A stretch of 64,000 nucleotides of DNA from Flavisolibacter longurius (GTDB taxonomy: Bacteria; Bacteroidota; Bacteroidia; Chitinophagales; Chitinophagaceae), in the NCBI GenBank assembly GCA_014163555.1, contig JACJGO010000002.1, forward strand, positions 310,001-374,000, in the 5' to 3' direction. Of the stretch, positions 1 through 8,219 are shown piece after piece. How positions within the stretch are numbered: position 1 is the stretch's first letter; every line of letters begins with the position of its first letter. The notes below the pieces were generated by a model that was not told the DNA's origin, made no database searches, and saw only the letters and a program-made list of their open reading frames with translations. The position numbers and the translations under genes are program-made.

Positions 1-1442
1 CCATCGAACGCATTGAAGAAAAACACGCCTTTAATCATACCAAAACCCAGGCAACGGAAATTCTGCAGCGCTACCAGCGCATCAAGCAGATCATGCAGTC
101 GTCGGTAACTGAGCCCGATCCAAAGGAGCAAAAGCTGATGACTGACCGGCTGGACGCTGTCTTCCTTCACCGGGTGTGGGGCTACTTTGCCCTGCTGGGG
201 GTTTTGTTTCTCCTGTTCCAAAGTGTGTTTTACCTGGCGCAGTATCCCATGACCTGGATCGAAGAAGGCTTTTCTTATGCCAGTTCTTGGATGGCGCATG
301 TGCTGCCGGCTGGTTGGTTTTCGGACCTGATGGTAAACGGTATCCTGGCGGGTTTGAGCGGCATTATGATTTTTGTGCCGCAGATCATGATCCTCTTTGG
401 TTTGATCACCATCCTGGAAGACACCGGTTATATGGCCCGCATCTCCTTTCTCACGGACAGGCTTATGCGTAGTGTAGGACTGAACGGGAAAAGCGTGATG
501 CCGCTGATCAGCGGCTTTGCCTGTGCGGTGCCGGCCATCATGAGTGCCCGCAACATTGAAAACCGAAAGGAGCGTTTACTGACGATACTCATTACACCGC
601 TCATGAGCTGCTCGGCGCGGCTGCCGGTGTATACCATCCTCATTGCCCTGGTCATTCCCAATACCTATTACTGGGGCATCTTTAGTTTACAGGCCCTGGT
701 GATGATGGGGCTTTATGTGCTGGGTTTTGCCATGGCCATGTTGGTGTCGTACATCGCCAAATGGTTTATCAATATCAAAGAGCGCAGCTTTTTTATCCTG
801 GAACTGCCTACCTATCGTCCGCCACGGGCTAAGACCATTTTGCAAACCATGTGGACCAAGGCCCGCATTTTTGTAACCGATGCCGGTAAGATCATTATGG
901 TGATTTCGCTGGTGCTTTGGGCCTTAAGTTCGTTTGGTCCGCCGTCACGGATGGAAAAAGTGGAAGCCGCTTACCAGCAGCAACTGGCGCAAAACCCCGA
1001 TGGATCCGAAGAAATGGAGTCGGCGTACAACATGGCCAAACTCGAAAATTCCTATGCCGGCATTGTGGGCAAAAGCCTGGAGCCGGCCATTGAGCCGCTG
1101 GGTTACGACTGGCGTATTGGTATTGCCCTGGTGACCTCGTTCGCTGCAAGGGAAGTTTTTGTGGGCACCATGGCTACTTTGTTTAGTGTAGCGGAAGACG
1201 ACGAAGGCACCTTGCTTCGCGAAAAAATGTACGAAGCCAAAAAGCCCGATGGCCAGCCCTTGTTTACTGTAGCTACCGGCGTTTCGCTGATGATCTTCTA
1301 TCTTTTTGCCATGCAGTGCATGAGCACCCTGGCCATTGTAAAAAGGGAGACCCGCACCTGGAAATGGCCTGCGATCCAATTGGTTTACATGACCGCTATT
1401 GCGTATCTCATGAGCTTTATTGCTTATCAGTTGCTGGCGTAA
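1..1442 (+). CDS. feoB: Ferrous iron transporter FeoB, C-terminal part (5' end outside window)
   Basis: This is the membrane part of FeoB, the inner-membrane Fe(II) importer. The reading frame is open from base 3 with no stop, so the gene starts before the window and the N-terminal G domain is not visible. About 480 codons remain of a protein that is usually around 700 residues. Visible family marks are the Gate segment GFACAVPAIMSAR, the conserved CSARLPVY, and the second Gate-like segment around SFAAREVFVGTM. Multiple hydrophobic helices alternate with a charged loop near 950-1080. The stop is TAA at 1440-1442. The next gene converges 65 bp away. The family assignment is secure; the start cannot be judged. 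Confidence 0.95.
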   Translation, partial: IERIEEKHAFNHTKTQATEILQRYQRIKQIMQSSVTEPDPKEQKLMTDRLDAVFLHRVWGYFALLGVLFLLFQSVFYLAQYPMTWIEEGFSYASSWMAHVLPAGWFSDLMVNGILAGLSGIMIFVPQIMILFGLITILEDTGYMARISFLTDRLMRSVGLNGKSVMPLISGFACAVPAIMSARNIENRKERLLTILITPLMSCSARLPVYTILIALVIPNTYYWGIFSLQALVMMGLYVLGFAMAMLVSYIAKWFINIKERSFFILELPTYRPPRAKTILQTMWTKARIFVTDAGKIIMVISLVLWALSSFGPPSRMEKVEAAYQQQLAQNPDGSEEMESAYNMAKLENSYAGIVGKSLEPAIEPLGYDWRIGIALVTSFAAREVFVGTMATLFSVAEDDEGTLLREKMYEAKKPDGQPLFTVATGVSLMIFYLFAMQCMSTLAIVKRETRTWKWPAIQLVYMTAIAYLMSFIAYQLLA

Positions 1443-1507
1443 GAGTCTTTACATTATATGGAATAAGTAGTTTGTAGCGTAGAAATAAAATAACTTATTT
1501 GATTCCT

Positions 1508-2167
1508 TTACACTGTTATCAGCTCTTCTTTTAATGCATAGCGCATAAGTTGAAGCATATTCTTTACGCCTGTTTTTTCCATAATTTTTTCACGGAACCT
1601 ATCAATGGTTCGTTTGCTTAAAAACAATGCACTCGCAATTTCTTTGCTGCTTTTACCTTGGCAAACCAGTGTGAGAATCTCTGTTTCTCTTGGTGTAAAC
1701 GTTACCTTTTTAAAACTTTTTGTTTTCGTCTCGCGGATTTGTGAAGTAATAATATGGTTGACGGCAGGTGTATAATATAAATATCCTTTGTGCACAGTTT
1801 TAATGGCATGTTTTAACTCAGACACTTCTGTATCTTTTAAAAGATATCCTTCTGCCCCCGCTTCTAGCATCGCTAATACATAGTTTGTTTGTTCCGAATA
1901 GGATAATGCAATAATTCGTATGGTTGGATATTTCTGTTTTAGGAGGACCGTAGCTTCTATTCCATTCATCACAGGCATTTCTATATCCATCAATACAACA
2001 TGAGGTTGTTGAATGTCTACTGCATCGAGTAAGCTTAGTCCATTGGGCGCTTCACCGATGAATAAAATTCCCTCTTTTTTAAGGCTTTGTAATGCTGTAC
2101 GTACACCACACCGGAAGAAGGCATGGTCATCAGCCAGAAAGACGTGGATAAAAGTGTTTCCGGTCAT
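1508..2167 (-). CDS. NarL/FixJ-type response regulator, orphan
   Basis: This is a two-component response regulator of 219 residues. The N-terminal receiver has the acidic pair D13/D14, the phospho-acceptor D61 in LMDIEMP, the switch Ser89 and Lys111 in LLKD. The C-terminal LuxR-type helix-turn-helix is at about 155-215 (TPRETEIL, SSKEIASALFLSKRTID). No histidine kinase lies next to it, so its partner is elsewhere. It is transcribed divergently from the RHS cluster that starts at 2317, and a dyad lies in the 149-bp gap between them. Its DNA is visibly more A+T-rich than feoB on the left, which hints at a different origin. Whether it controls the RHS cluster is inference from position only. Confidence 0.9.
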   Translation of the reverse strand: MTGNTFIHVFLADDHAFFRCGVRTALQSLKKEGILFIGEAPNGLSLLDAVDIQQPHVVLMDIEMPVMNGIEATVLLKQKYPTIRIIALSYSEQTNYVLAMLEAGAEGYLLKDTEVSELKHAIKTVHKGYLYYTPAVNHIITSQIRETKTKSFKKVTFTPRETEILTLVCQGKSSKEIASALFLSKRTIDRFREKIMEKTGVKNMLQLMRYALKEELITV

Positions 2168-2224
2168 GTGCAGTGGTTTTGGCGGTTGATTACATATAAA
2201 TATAATAAATAATCAGAAGCCGGC

Positions 2225-2268
2225 AATCCGTATAAATACCCACATTTTTATGGGTCTTCATACGGATT
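2225..2268. promoter_or_regulatory. Dyad between divergent response regulator and RHS cluster
   Basis: A perfect 9-bp inverted repeat, AATCCGTAT at 2225-2233 and ATACGGATT at 2260-2268, encloses a second one, ACCCA at 2238-2242 and TGGGT at 2251-2255. It sits about 58 bp upstream of the regulator start and about 48 bp upstream of the ATG at 2317. It could be an operator for the regulator or a leader hairpin. No T-run follows, so it is not a typical terminator. Confidence 0.4.
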
Positions 2269-2316
2269 GACTAACGGTTAAGCAGCTGCTAATTTGCATC
2301 AGCTTATAAATCTGAA

Positions 2317-3744
2317 ATGCCGAAACTAACTGTTCTTCTGTTGATTGCTTTGTTCATTCACTTCATTGTAAATCAGGTGCAGGCACAAGACGGCAGTAGT
2401 TCAGCGCAGCATCATCAGGTAACTGTAAAAACAGTTACAGAAATCAGGAAAAAGGCTAGGAGCATAGAAGAAAAGCTGGAAGTAATGATGAAAAAATATC
2501 TCTCCAAACTCCAGCGGCAAGAACAAAAGATAAAAGCCAAAATCTTGGAAAAGGATTCAGCTTTGGCAAAACAATTATTTGAAGGAATAGAGCAGCAATA
2601 TGAAACCCTTAAACAAACACCGCGCAATCTTTCCAAGTACAACCAGGTTTATTCTCCCCATCTCGATAGTTTGACCACAGCCCTGAATTTTCTGAAAGGT
2701 GGCGGGCTTTCGTCTGCTGATCTCACCAAGTCGCTTTCGCAGTTCAGTGCCTTGCAGGAAAGGCTTGACCAATCAGAAAAGATCCGCGCCTTTCTTTCCG
2801 AGCGCAAGCGCCTGTTGCAGGAGGCCCTTGGCAGGTTGGGAATGATCAAAAACCTCAAAGGTCTTCAAAAACAGGCTTTCTATTATTCAGCACAGATAAG
2901 GGCTTACAGGGAACTATGGGAGGATCCCTCCAAGCTGGAGAAAAAGCTCTTGGAAGTATTATCCCAAACCGAAGCTTTCAAAGACTTTTTCCGCCACAAC
3001 TCCCAACTGGCTTCCCTGTTTGCCCTTCCTGGTGGTAACACCGCCGCGGCTTCACTGGCGGGGCTGCAAACCCGTGCTTCCGTGCAGCAGGCCCTCCAGG
3101 ACCGTTTTGGTTCCGGTCCTCAGGTGCAGCAGCTGGTACAAGAGAACCTGCAGGCAGCCCAAGGGCAACTATCCGAGTTAAAAAACAAGCTTTCGCAGTA
3201 CAGCAATAGCACTTATGGTAACACAGCAGGTGACATTGAAATGCCGGAAGGGTTTACTCCCAATAATCAAAAGGCCAAATCATTTCTGCAGCGCCTGGAG
3301 TATGGCGCCAACATCCAGAGTCAAAAAGCAAATAGCTATTTTCCAACTACTTCTGATCTGGGGATATCATTGGGTTATAAGCTAAACGACAGGAGCGCAA
3401 TTGGTATAGGCGCCTCCTACAAAATAGGTTGGGGCAGAGGGTGGGACCATATCCGCATCACACATGAAGGCGTGGGGCTCAGAAGCTACTTGGATGTAAA
3501 GCTCAAAGGAAGTATCTATCTCTCAGGCGGCTATGAGCAAAATTACCGAACGGCATTTCAAAATATACAACAACTGCGAGAACTGGGCGCCTGGCAGCGC
3601 AGTGGGCTTCTGGGCCTGAGCAAAAAATATCAGGTAAGCAAAAAGATTAAAGGTGATATGAAACTGCTCTGGGATGTCCTGAGCTACCAACAAATCCCTA
3701 AAACACAAGCGGTGCTGTTCCGCATCGGCTATAACCTCAACTAA
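2317..3744 (+). CDS. Exported coiled-coil protein with barrel-like C-terminal domain, first gene of RHS cluster
   Basis: A 475-residue protein of unassigned family. Residues 1-23 form a signal peptide ending in VQAQ. Residues of about 35-240 are charged, heptad-like and rich in K, E, Q and L, suggesting a long coiled coil. A linker rich in A, G and Q follows. Residues of about 340-475 show alternating polar/hydrophobic strands with glycines (IGIGASYKIGWG) and end in FRIGYNLN, the pattern of an outer-membrane beta-barrel C-terminus. It starts 25 bp before the RHS-like gene and leads a five-gene co-directional cluster. An outer-membrane anchor or export partner for the RHS proteins is a reasonable inference. 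The barrel call rests on pattern only. Confidence 0.75.
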   Translation: MPKLTVLLLIALFIHFIVNQVQAQDGSSSAQHHQVTVKTVTEIRKKARSIEEKLEVMMKKYLSKLQRQEQKIKAKILEKDSALAKQLFEGIEQQYETLKQTPRNLSKYNQVYSPHLDSLTTALNFLKGGGLSSADLTKSLSQFSALQERLDQSEKIRAFLSERKRLLQEALGRLGMIKNLKGLQKQAFYYSAQIRAYRELWEDPSKLEKKLLEVLSQTEAFKDFFRHNSQLASLFALPGGNTAAASLAGLQTRASVQQALQDRFGSGPQVQQLVQENLQAAQGQLSELKNKLSQYSNSTYGNTAGDIEMPEGFTPNNQKAKSFLQRLEYGANIQSQKANSYFPTTSDLGISLGYKLNDRSAIGIGASYKIGWGRGWDHIRITHEGVGLRSYLDVKLKGSIYLSGGYEQNYRTAFQNIQQLRELGAWQRSGLLGLSKKYQVSKKIKGDMKLLWDVLSYQQIPKTQAVLFRIGYNLN

Positions 3745-3769
3745 ACTTGATAAAACCACGAACTGTTTT

Positions 3770-6700
3770 ATGAGAACCCTGTTTTTATTGTTTCTTTTTC
3801 TGCTTACGCAACCCGGATGGTCACAGCAGGATGTCTTACAGAAAGCCGATGTACTTCCCCAGTCTCCGGAAGCAGCCGCCTTTGGTAAAAACATCAACAT
3901 ACCGGTCAATTATGTCTCCGGTACTCCTCAGATCGGAATCCCGTTCTGCACTGTAAAAAGTGGCAGTGTCGAAGCCCCTATAGCCATCAGCTACAATGCC
4001 AGCGGCATCCGGGTGGAAGAAACGCCAACTTGGGTAGGCTTGGGATGGAGCTTGAATGCGGGAGGACAAATTACCCGCACCGTCAGGGACAAGCCGGATG
4101 AAAAAGGCCTTTATGGTTACATGATTGCTCCCGCTAACCGGCGGGTGCGCTATGTCGATTCCGCCCATTGCCGTTGCATGTCAAATACTGGTGTAACAGG
4201 GGCCATTGATCAGGATATAGCGAATGGCTTATTAGACTTAGAGCCTGATGAATACAACTTTTCAGTAGCGGGGTACTCTGGAAAGTTTTTTTGGCACCAG
4301 GATTCTGCCAAATTCATCCTGGTGCCTTTTCAAAACATCTGGATCGGTGGTTCATTCGGGAATTTTATGTTGACCCTTCCCAACGGCGTCAAATGTTATT
4401 TTGGCGAAACCAATACAGCAAAAGAAAACCTTCTATCCGGCACCACAGCCAGCTATATTGATGGCGTTTCTTATGCACCAACGGCCATCGATGCCAATTA
4501 TGCCACTTCATGGATGCTGACCACCTTGCAGGACCCGGCCGGAAGGTCCGTTCGGTTCAATTACATTCATGAAGCCATCATTACGTTTGGCAGGGGAGGA
4601 GAAAGATATGGCCAAAGCCTCACAGAATCTTTAAGCTCCATGCGCCGGCAATCCTTTTATAAACAATATATCCAAAAACCGGTTCTTGAAAGCATCAAAG
4701 GTGATAACCTGCATGTTTATTTCAGGAGGTCTTCTCTGCGCCGCCAGGATATGGTTGATTATCAGGATGGCAGCCGCTCTCTCGATACGCTGATCGTTAA
4801 AACACCGGGCAACCAGGAGCTAAAAAGCTTTCTCTTTAAGTACGGCTATTTTATCAGCTCTTTGTATTCAGCAGCCAATATGCTCAACATCAGCATGCAC
4901 GGGGAGGAGGCACGGAAGCGGCTTTATCTTCAATCCATAACAGAAAAAACGAGTACGGACTCGCTTCCGGCCTATGAGTTTACCTATAACGGAACCGAAC
5001 TTCCAAGCCGACTTTCCTCCTCGCAGGATTATTGGGGTTATTACAATGGAAAGACCAATGGACCTTATATGATGCCCCGAAATCCTGGAGCTCCCTTCAA
5101 CATATTCGATCCAGGTGGATACGAGAGGAACAAAATCTTGCCAGGTTATGGATTTAATTTCTCACTGGGATCAGACAGGAGGGTTGATACAGTCTATAGC
5201 CAAGCCAGAATATTGACAAAAATAAAATATCCGACTGGGGGTACCATAGAGTATTCGTATGAGCAAAATAATGCTTCCACCACCTACCTTAATATTTATG
5301 GCGGTGTGGAGCCGCCGGATATGGTAGAGCGGTCTTACACACTTTCGTTGTTATCAAACCCCTTACCGGCACAGCCTCCTTATCCACTTAGTTTTACCGG
5401 CAGTTTTCATATAAACATTCCGGCAACAAAAGTCAGGATTGTGCCGACAATGCCATCTCCTTGTGGCGTGTACAATGACCCAGCCTGTAAGTTTACAATC
5501 AACCTCAGAAGCCTTCCTTCAAACACCCTTTTGCATACCATCACCACCACGCCGGCTGTATCCATGCAGCTTTCTTCTGGTGATTATTTGTTAGAAGTGC
5601 TGGTGAATGGATCTACCAATGATTATCCGCCGAGTTTTAATGTGCAGGTCCAGTGGGGGGAGCGGCTGGATTCATTAAGCTTCCTTGTCGGTGGTGTTCG
5701 CATAAAAAAAATTGTCAGTCGTGATGGGATTAGAGGAACGATTTCCAGGAGCTTTTCTTATAAAGATCCCACAGGTAGGAGCAGTGGTATTTTGGAAGGC
5801 ATTCCTACCTTCAAGGTCCATGAATTAAATAAGCAACTTCAGCCTATTCGTCAGTATTTCGTTTCCAACAGTGTATTGCCATTGTCAGAGGAGGGCAGGA
5901 CCGTCCGCTACGAAAATGTTTCCGAGTTTTTGGATTCGACTGCCTCTTCCCATAAAACCGAATACGCATTCACTTCTGGACTTTCTGAGCCACCAAAATT
6001 TGCAGGAACTTATACTGGTGCTCCTGTAATAAACTGGAATTGGCAACATGGGCTTTTGAAGCGAAAAAAGCAGTTCGAAAAGATAGCGGGGAGTGGATAT
6101 CGTCTACTCACAGATGAACAACATTTTTACCTAGCGTATAATCCATTAATACATCTGCAGGGATTATATGGTCCACAAATCATAAAGTACCAACTGGCCA
6201 ACGAATGGTATCTACCTGATTCCACGTCAACTACCACTTATGCCTACCCGGATGGACAAACGGTAGCGCTGCAGACAGGGGCAAAGACATTTTATAACAA
6301 TCATTTTCTTCCTTTCCTTACCCGCACAAACAACTCAAAAGGGCAGCGAGTTCACAGCAAAATCTGGTATCCCACAGATTTTAATGATGTGCCGGGCTTC
6401 AACGTTCAGGCACTCTACAGCAAGCACATCTGGCAATTGCCCATTAAGCAGGAAACCTCTGTTAACGGAAAGGTCACCGCTGCAAGTGTCACTAAGTATA
6501 GTCTAATGGGCATGCCAATAGAAAGTTATGCCTATGAGAATGCAGTACTGGCTGATACAGCGGTTCATAACAGGAGTACGGTTTTGACAAACGCTTTTAA
6601 ACTCCGCACTTCTCTCCATTATGATGCCTTGTCAAACCCCAAACAAGTCAATAATTACCGGAGCGGTCCGGTAACTTACATCTGGCATAATGAAGTAGAT

Positions 6701-7636
6701 GGCGCACAAACCCTAATTTATAGGCGACCAATAGCCAGTGTAATAAATGCGGATAGCATTTCGGTAGCTTATACTTCGTTTGAGAATGCAAAGGGTAACT
6801 GGGTTTATACAGGTTCTCCAACCACTAACAGCATAGCCATAATGGGTAGTAAAGTGTATTCTCTTAGTACTGGTACTATAGGCAAAGCAGGCCTGAGCAG
6901 CACGGCTACCTATGTTGTTTCCTATTGGAGTCCCTCCCAGCAATCCGTATCTAACACAGCTTCTGTTATTGTCGGTATGACCACTGCAAATGGCTGGACT
7001 TATTATGAACACAAAGTTGTCAATCCTGCCAGTGGCGCGGTAAACGTATCAGGGACTGGTTTGATTGATGAACTGCGGCTCTATCCGGAAAAAGCGCAAA
7101 TGACAACATATAGCTACACTGATCGCAATGAGATGAATGCCCAGTGTGATGCCAACAATAAAATCCTGTACTATGAGTATGATGGATTGAGCAGACTTTC
7201 CCTGGTGCGGGATCCAAACAAAAACATCCTGAAAAAATACTGTTACAACTACGTAGGGCAAGTGGAGAATTGCGGTGGTAGTGTCGCGCCGCAGTGGACT
7301 CTGGTCAACAGTTATTGTGAGCAGACCAGCGACCAAAATACGGGTAACATGGTAATGGTCTACAGCGACTCCAATCCCAATAGTGGATCGTACGGGCAAA
7401 CGCAAAATACAATTGTGCCCAATAGCAGTCAATGCCCCCTTCCTTCTGGATGTAACCTTGTCACCTGCAGCGGACCGGATAAAAAATGCATCAATGGCGT
7501 TTGCCAGACTGGCGTAAAAGTGTGTACAGCAACAACAGGTACGAAGGGAAATTATATTACGACCTACCATTATGAATGGAATGATGGAAGCAGGAGTCCT
7601 GACTATCAAGAAAGTGGACTTTGTTTAATAATGTAA
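3770..7636 (+). CDS. Large exported RHS/YD-repeat-like protein without RHS core
   Basis: A 1288-residue secreted protein with a signal peptide (residues 1-19, cut after GWSQ). The N-terminal part carries the Bacteroidota RHS-companion signature around residues 35-90 (IPVNYVSGTPQIGIP, ISYNASGIRVEE, VGLGWSLNAGG). This region is related to the start of SpvB/RHS shells. YD-type strands occur throughout, with a clear one near 1130-1155 (YYEYDGLSRLSLVRDPN). No RHS core signature is present. The last 80 residues are cysteine-rich, with a CxxxxC-x6-C-x4-C pattern starting at Cys1228, probably disulfide-bonded outside the cell. Spacing is 25 bp from the gene before and 29 bp to the gene after. Role in the cluster, perhaps as a second shell half, is inferred. 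Confidence 0.8.
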   Translation: MRTLFLLFLFLLTQPGWSQQDVLQKADVLPQSPEAAAFGKNINIPVNYVSGTPQIGIPFCTVKSGSVEAPIAISYNASGIRVEETPTWVGLGWSLNAGGQITRTVRDKPDEKGLYGYMIAPANRRVRYVDSAHCRCMSNTGVTGAIDQDIANGLLDLEPDEYNFSVAGYSGKFFWHQDSAKFILVPFQNIWIGGSFGNFMLTLPNGVKCYFGETNTAKENLLSGTTASYIDGVSYAPTAIDANYATSWMLTTLQDPAGRSVRFNYIHEAIITFGRGGERYGQSLTESLSSMRRQSFYKQYIQKPVLESIKGDNLHVYFRRSSLRRQDMVDYQDGSRSLDTLIVKTPGNQELKSFLFKYGYFISSLYSAANMLNISMHGEEARKRLYLQSITEKTSTDSLPAYEFTYNGTELPSRLSSSQDYWGYYNGKTNGPYMMPRNPGAPFNIFDPGGYERNKILPGYGFNFSLGSDRRVDTVYSQARILTKIKYPTGGTIEYSYEQNNASTTYLNIYGGVEPPDMVERSYTLSLLSNPLPAQPPYPLSFTGSFHINIPATKVRIVPTMPSPCGVYNDPACKFTINLRSLPSNTLLHTITTTPAVSMQLSSGDYLLEVLVNGSTNDYPPSFNVQVQWGERLDSLSFLVGGVRIKKIVSRDGIRGTISRSFSYKDPTGRSSGILEGIPTFKVHELNKQLQPIRQYFVSNSVLPLSEEGRTVRYENVSEFLDSTASSHKTEYAFTSGLSEPPKFAGTYTGAPVINWNWQHGLLKRKKQFEKIAGSGYRLLTDEQHFYLAYNPLIHLQGLYGPQIIKYQLANEWYLPDSTSTTTYAYPDGQTVALQTGAKTFYNNHFLPFLTRTNNSKGQRVHSKIWYPTDFNDVPGFNVQALYSKHIWQLPIKQETSVNGKVTAASVTKYSLMGMPIESYAYENAVLADTAVHNRSTVLTNAFKLRTSLHYDALSNPKQVNNYRSGPVTYIWHNEVDGAQTLIYRRPIASVINADSISVAYTSFENAKGNWVYTGSPTTNSIAIMGSKVYSLSTGTIGKAGLSSTATYVVSYWSPSQQSVSNTASVIVGMTTANGWTYYEHKVVNPASGAVNVSGTGLIDELRLYPEKAQMTTYSYTDRNEMNAQCDANNKILYYEYDGLSRLSLVRDPNKNILKKYCYNYVGQVENCGGSVAPQWTLVNSYCEQTSDQNTGNMVMVYSDSNPNSGSYGQTQNTIVPNSSQCPLPSGCNLVTCSGPDKKCINGVCQTGVKVCTATTGTKGNYITTYHYEWNDGSRSPDYQESGLCLIM

Positions 7637-7665
7637 TAGTCGAAACATAAATCACAATTTGGGTT

Positions 7666-8184
7666 ATGAAACTTCTCCTTTTTTCAGTACTCCTCTTTGG
7701 ATTACTTCCAAAAGATTTTTACGCTCTACAAATAAGTGATTTGGAAGGCAAAGCACAAAAATTTAAAGTATACAAAGGAAAAAAAGTGCTGTTGGTGAAC
7801 ATTGCCACCGGAAGTGATAAGGTGACGCAACTCATAGGCCTGAGCCAGTTACAGGACCAGTTCAAGGACAGTTTGGTCGTTATCGCTTTCCCCTCGAATT
7901 CTTTCGGGAATGAACCACGTACTAATACCCAGATAAAACAGTTTTGTGAAACGGTTTACCCGGTCAACTTTCTCCTTGCAGAAAAAGGGGCGGTATTAGG
8001 GAGCGACACACAACCTGTCTTTAACTGGCTTTCTAAAAAAAGCGAAAATAGTATCGGTAGTGCGCAAATAAGGGAAGACTTCCAGAAATTTTTAATTGAT
8101 GGGGAAGGAAACCTTATCGGTGTTTTTGCAGGGAGTGTAGCCCCGATGGACCAAAAAATTATTTCAGCAATTGTCAACTTCTAG
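7666..8184 (+). CDS. Glutathione-peroxidase-fold protein lacking all catalytic residues
   Basis: A 172-residue exported protein with a short hydrophobic N-terminus. It follows glutathione peroxidase along its length: the strand KKVLLVNIAT, the block VVIAFPSNSFGNEP (normally FPCNQFGxxEP), and DFQKFLIDGEGNL (normally WNFxKFLIDxxG). By alignment from memory, the peroxidatic Cys/Sec position is Ser50, the catalytic Gln is Ser79, and the Trp-Asn pair is Glu137-Asp138. Cys94 is the only cysteine left. It should therefore have no peroxidase activity and may act as a binding or structural module. It sits between two RHS genes, 29 and 35 bp away, so it is probably co-expressed. The fold call is firm; the role is unknown. 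Confidence 0.8.
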   Translation: MKLLLFSVLLFGLLPKDFYALQISDLEGKAQKFKVYKGKKVLLVNIATGSDKVTQLIGLSQLQDQFKDSLVVIAFPSNSFGNEPRTNTQIKQFCETVYPVNFLLAEKGAVLGSDTQPVFNWLSKKSENSIGSAQIREDFQKFLIDGEGNLIGVFAGSVAPMDQKIISAIVNF

Positions 8185-8219
8185 TTCAGCACGATTTTAA
8201 AAGCTAAAACTAATTTCTT

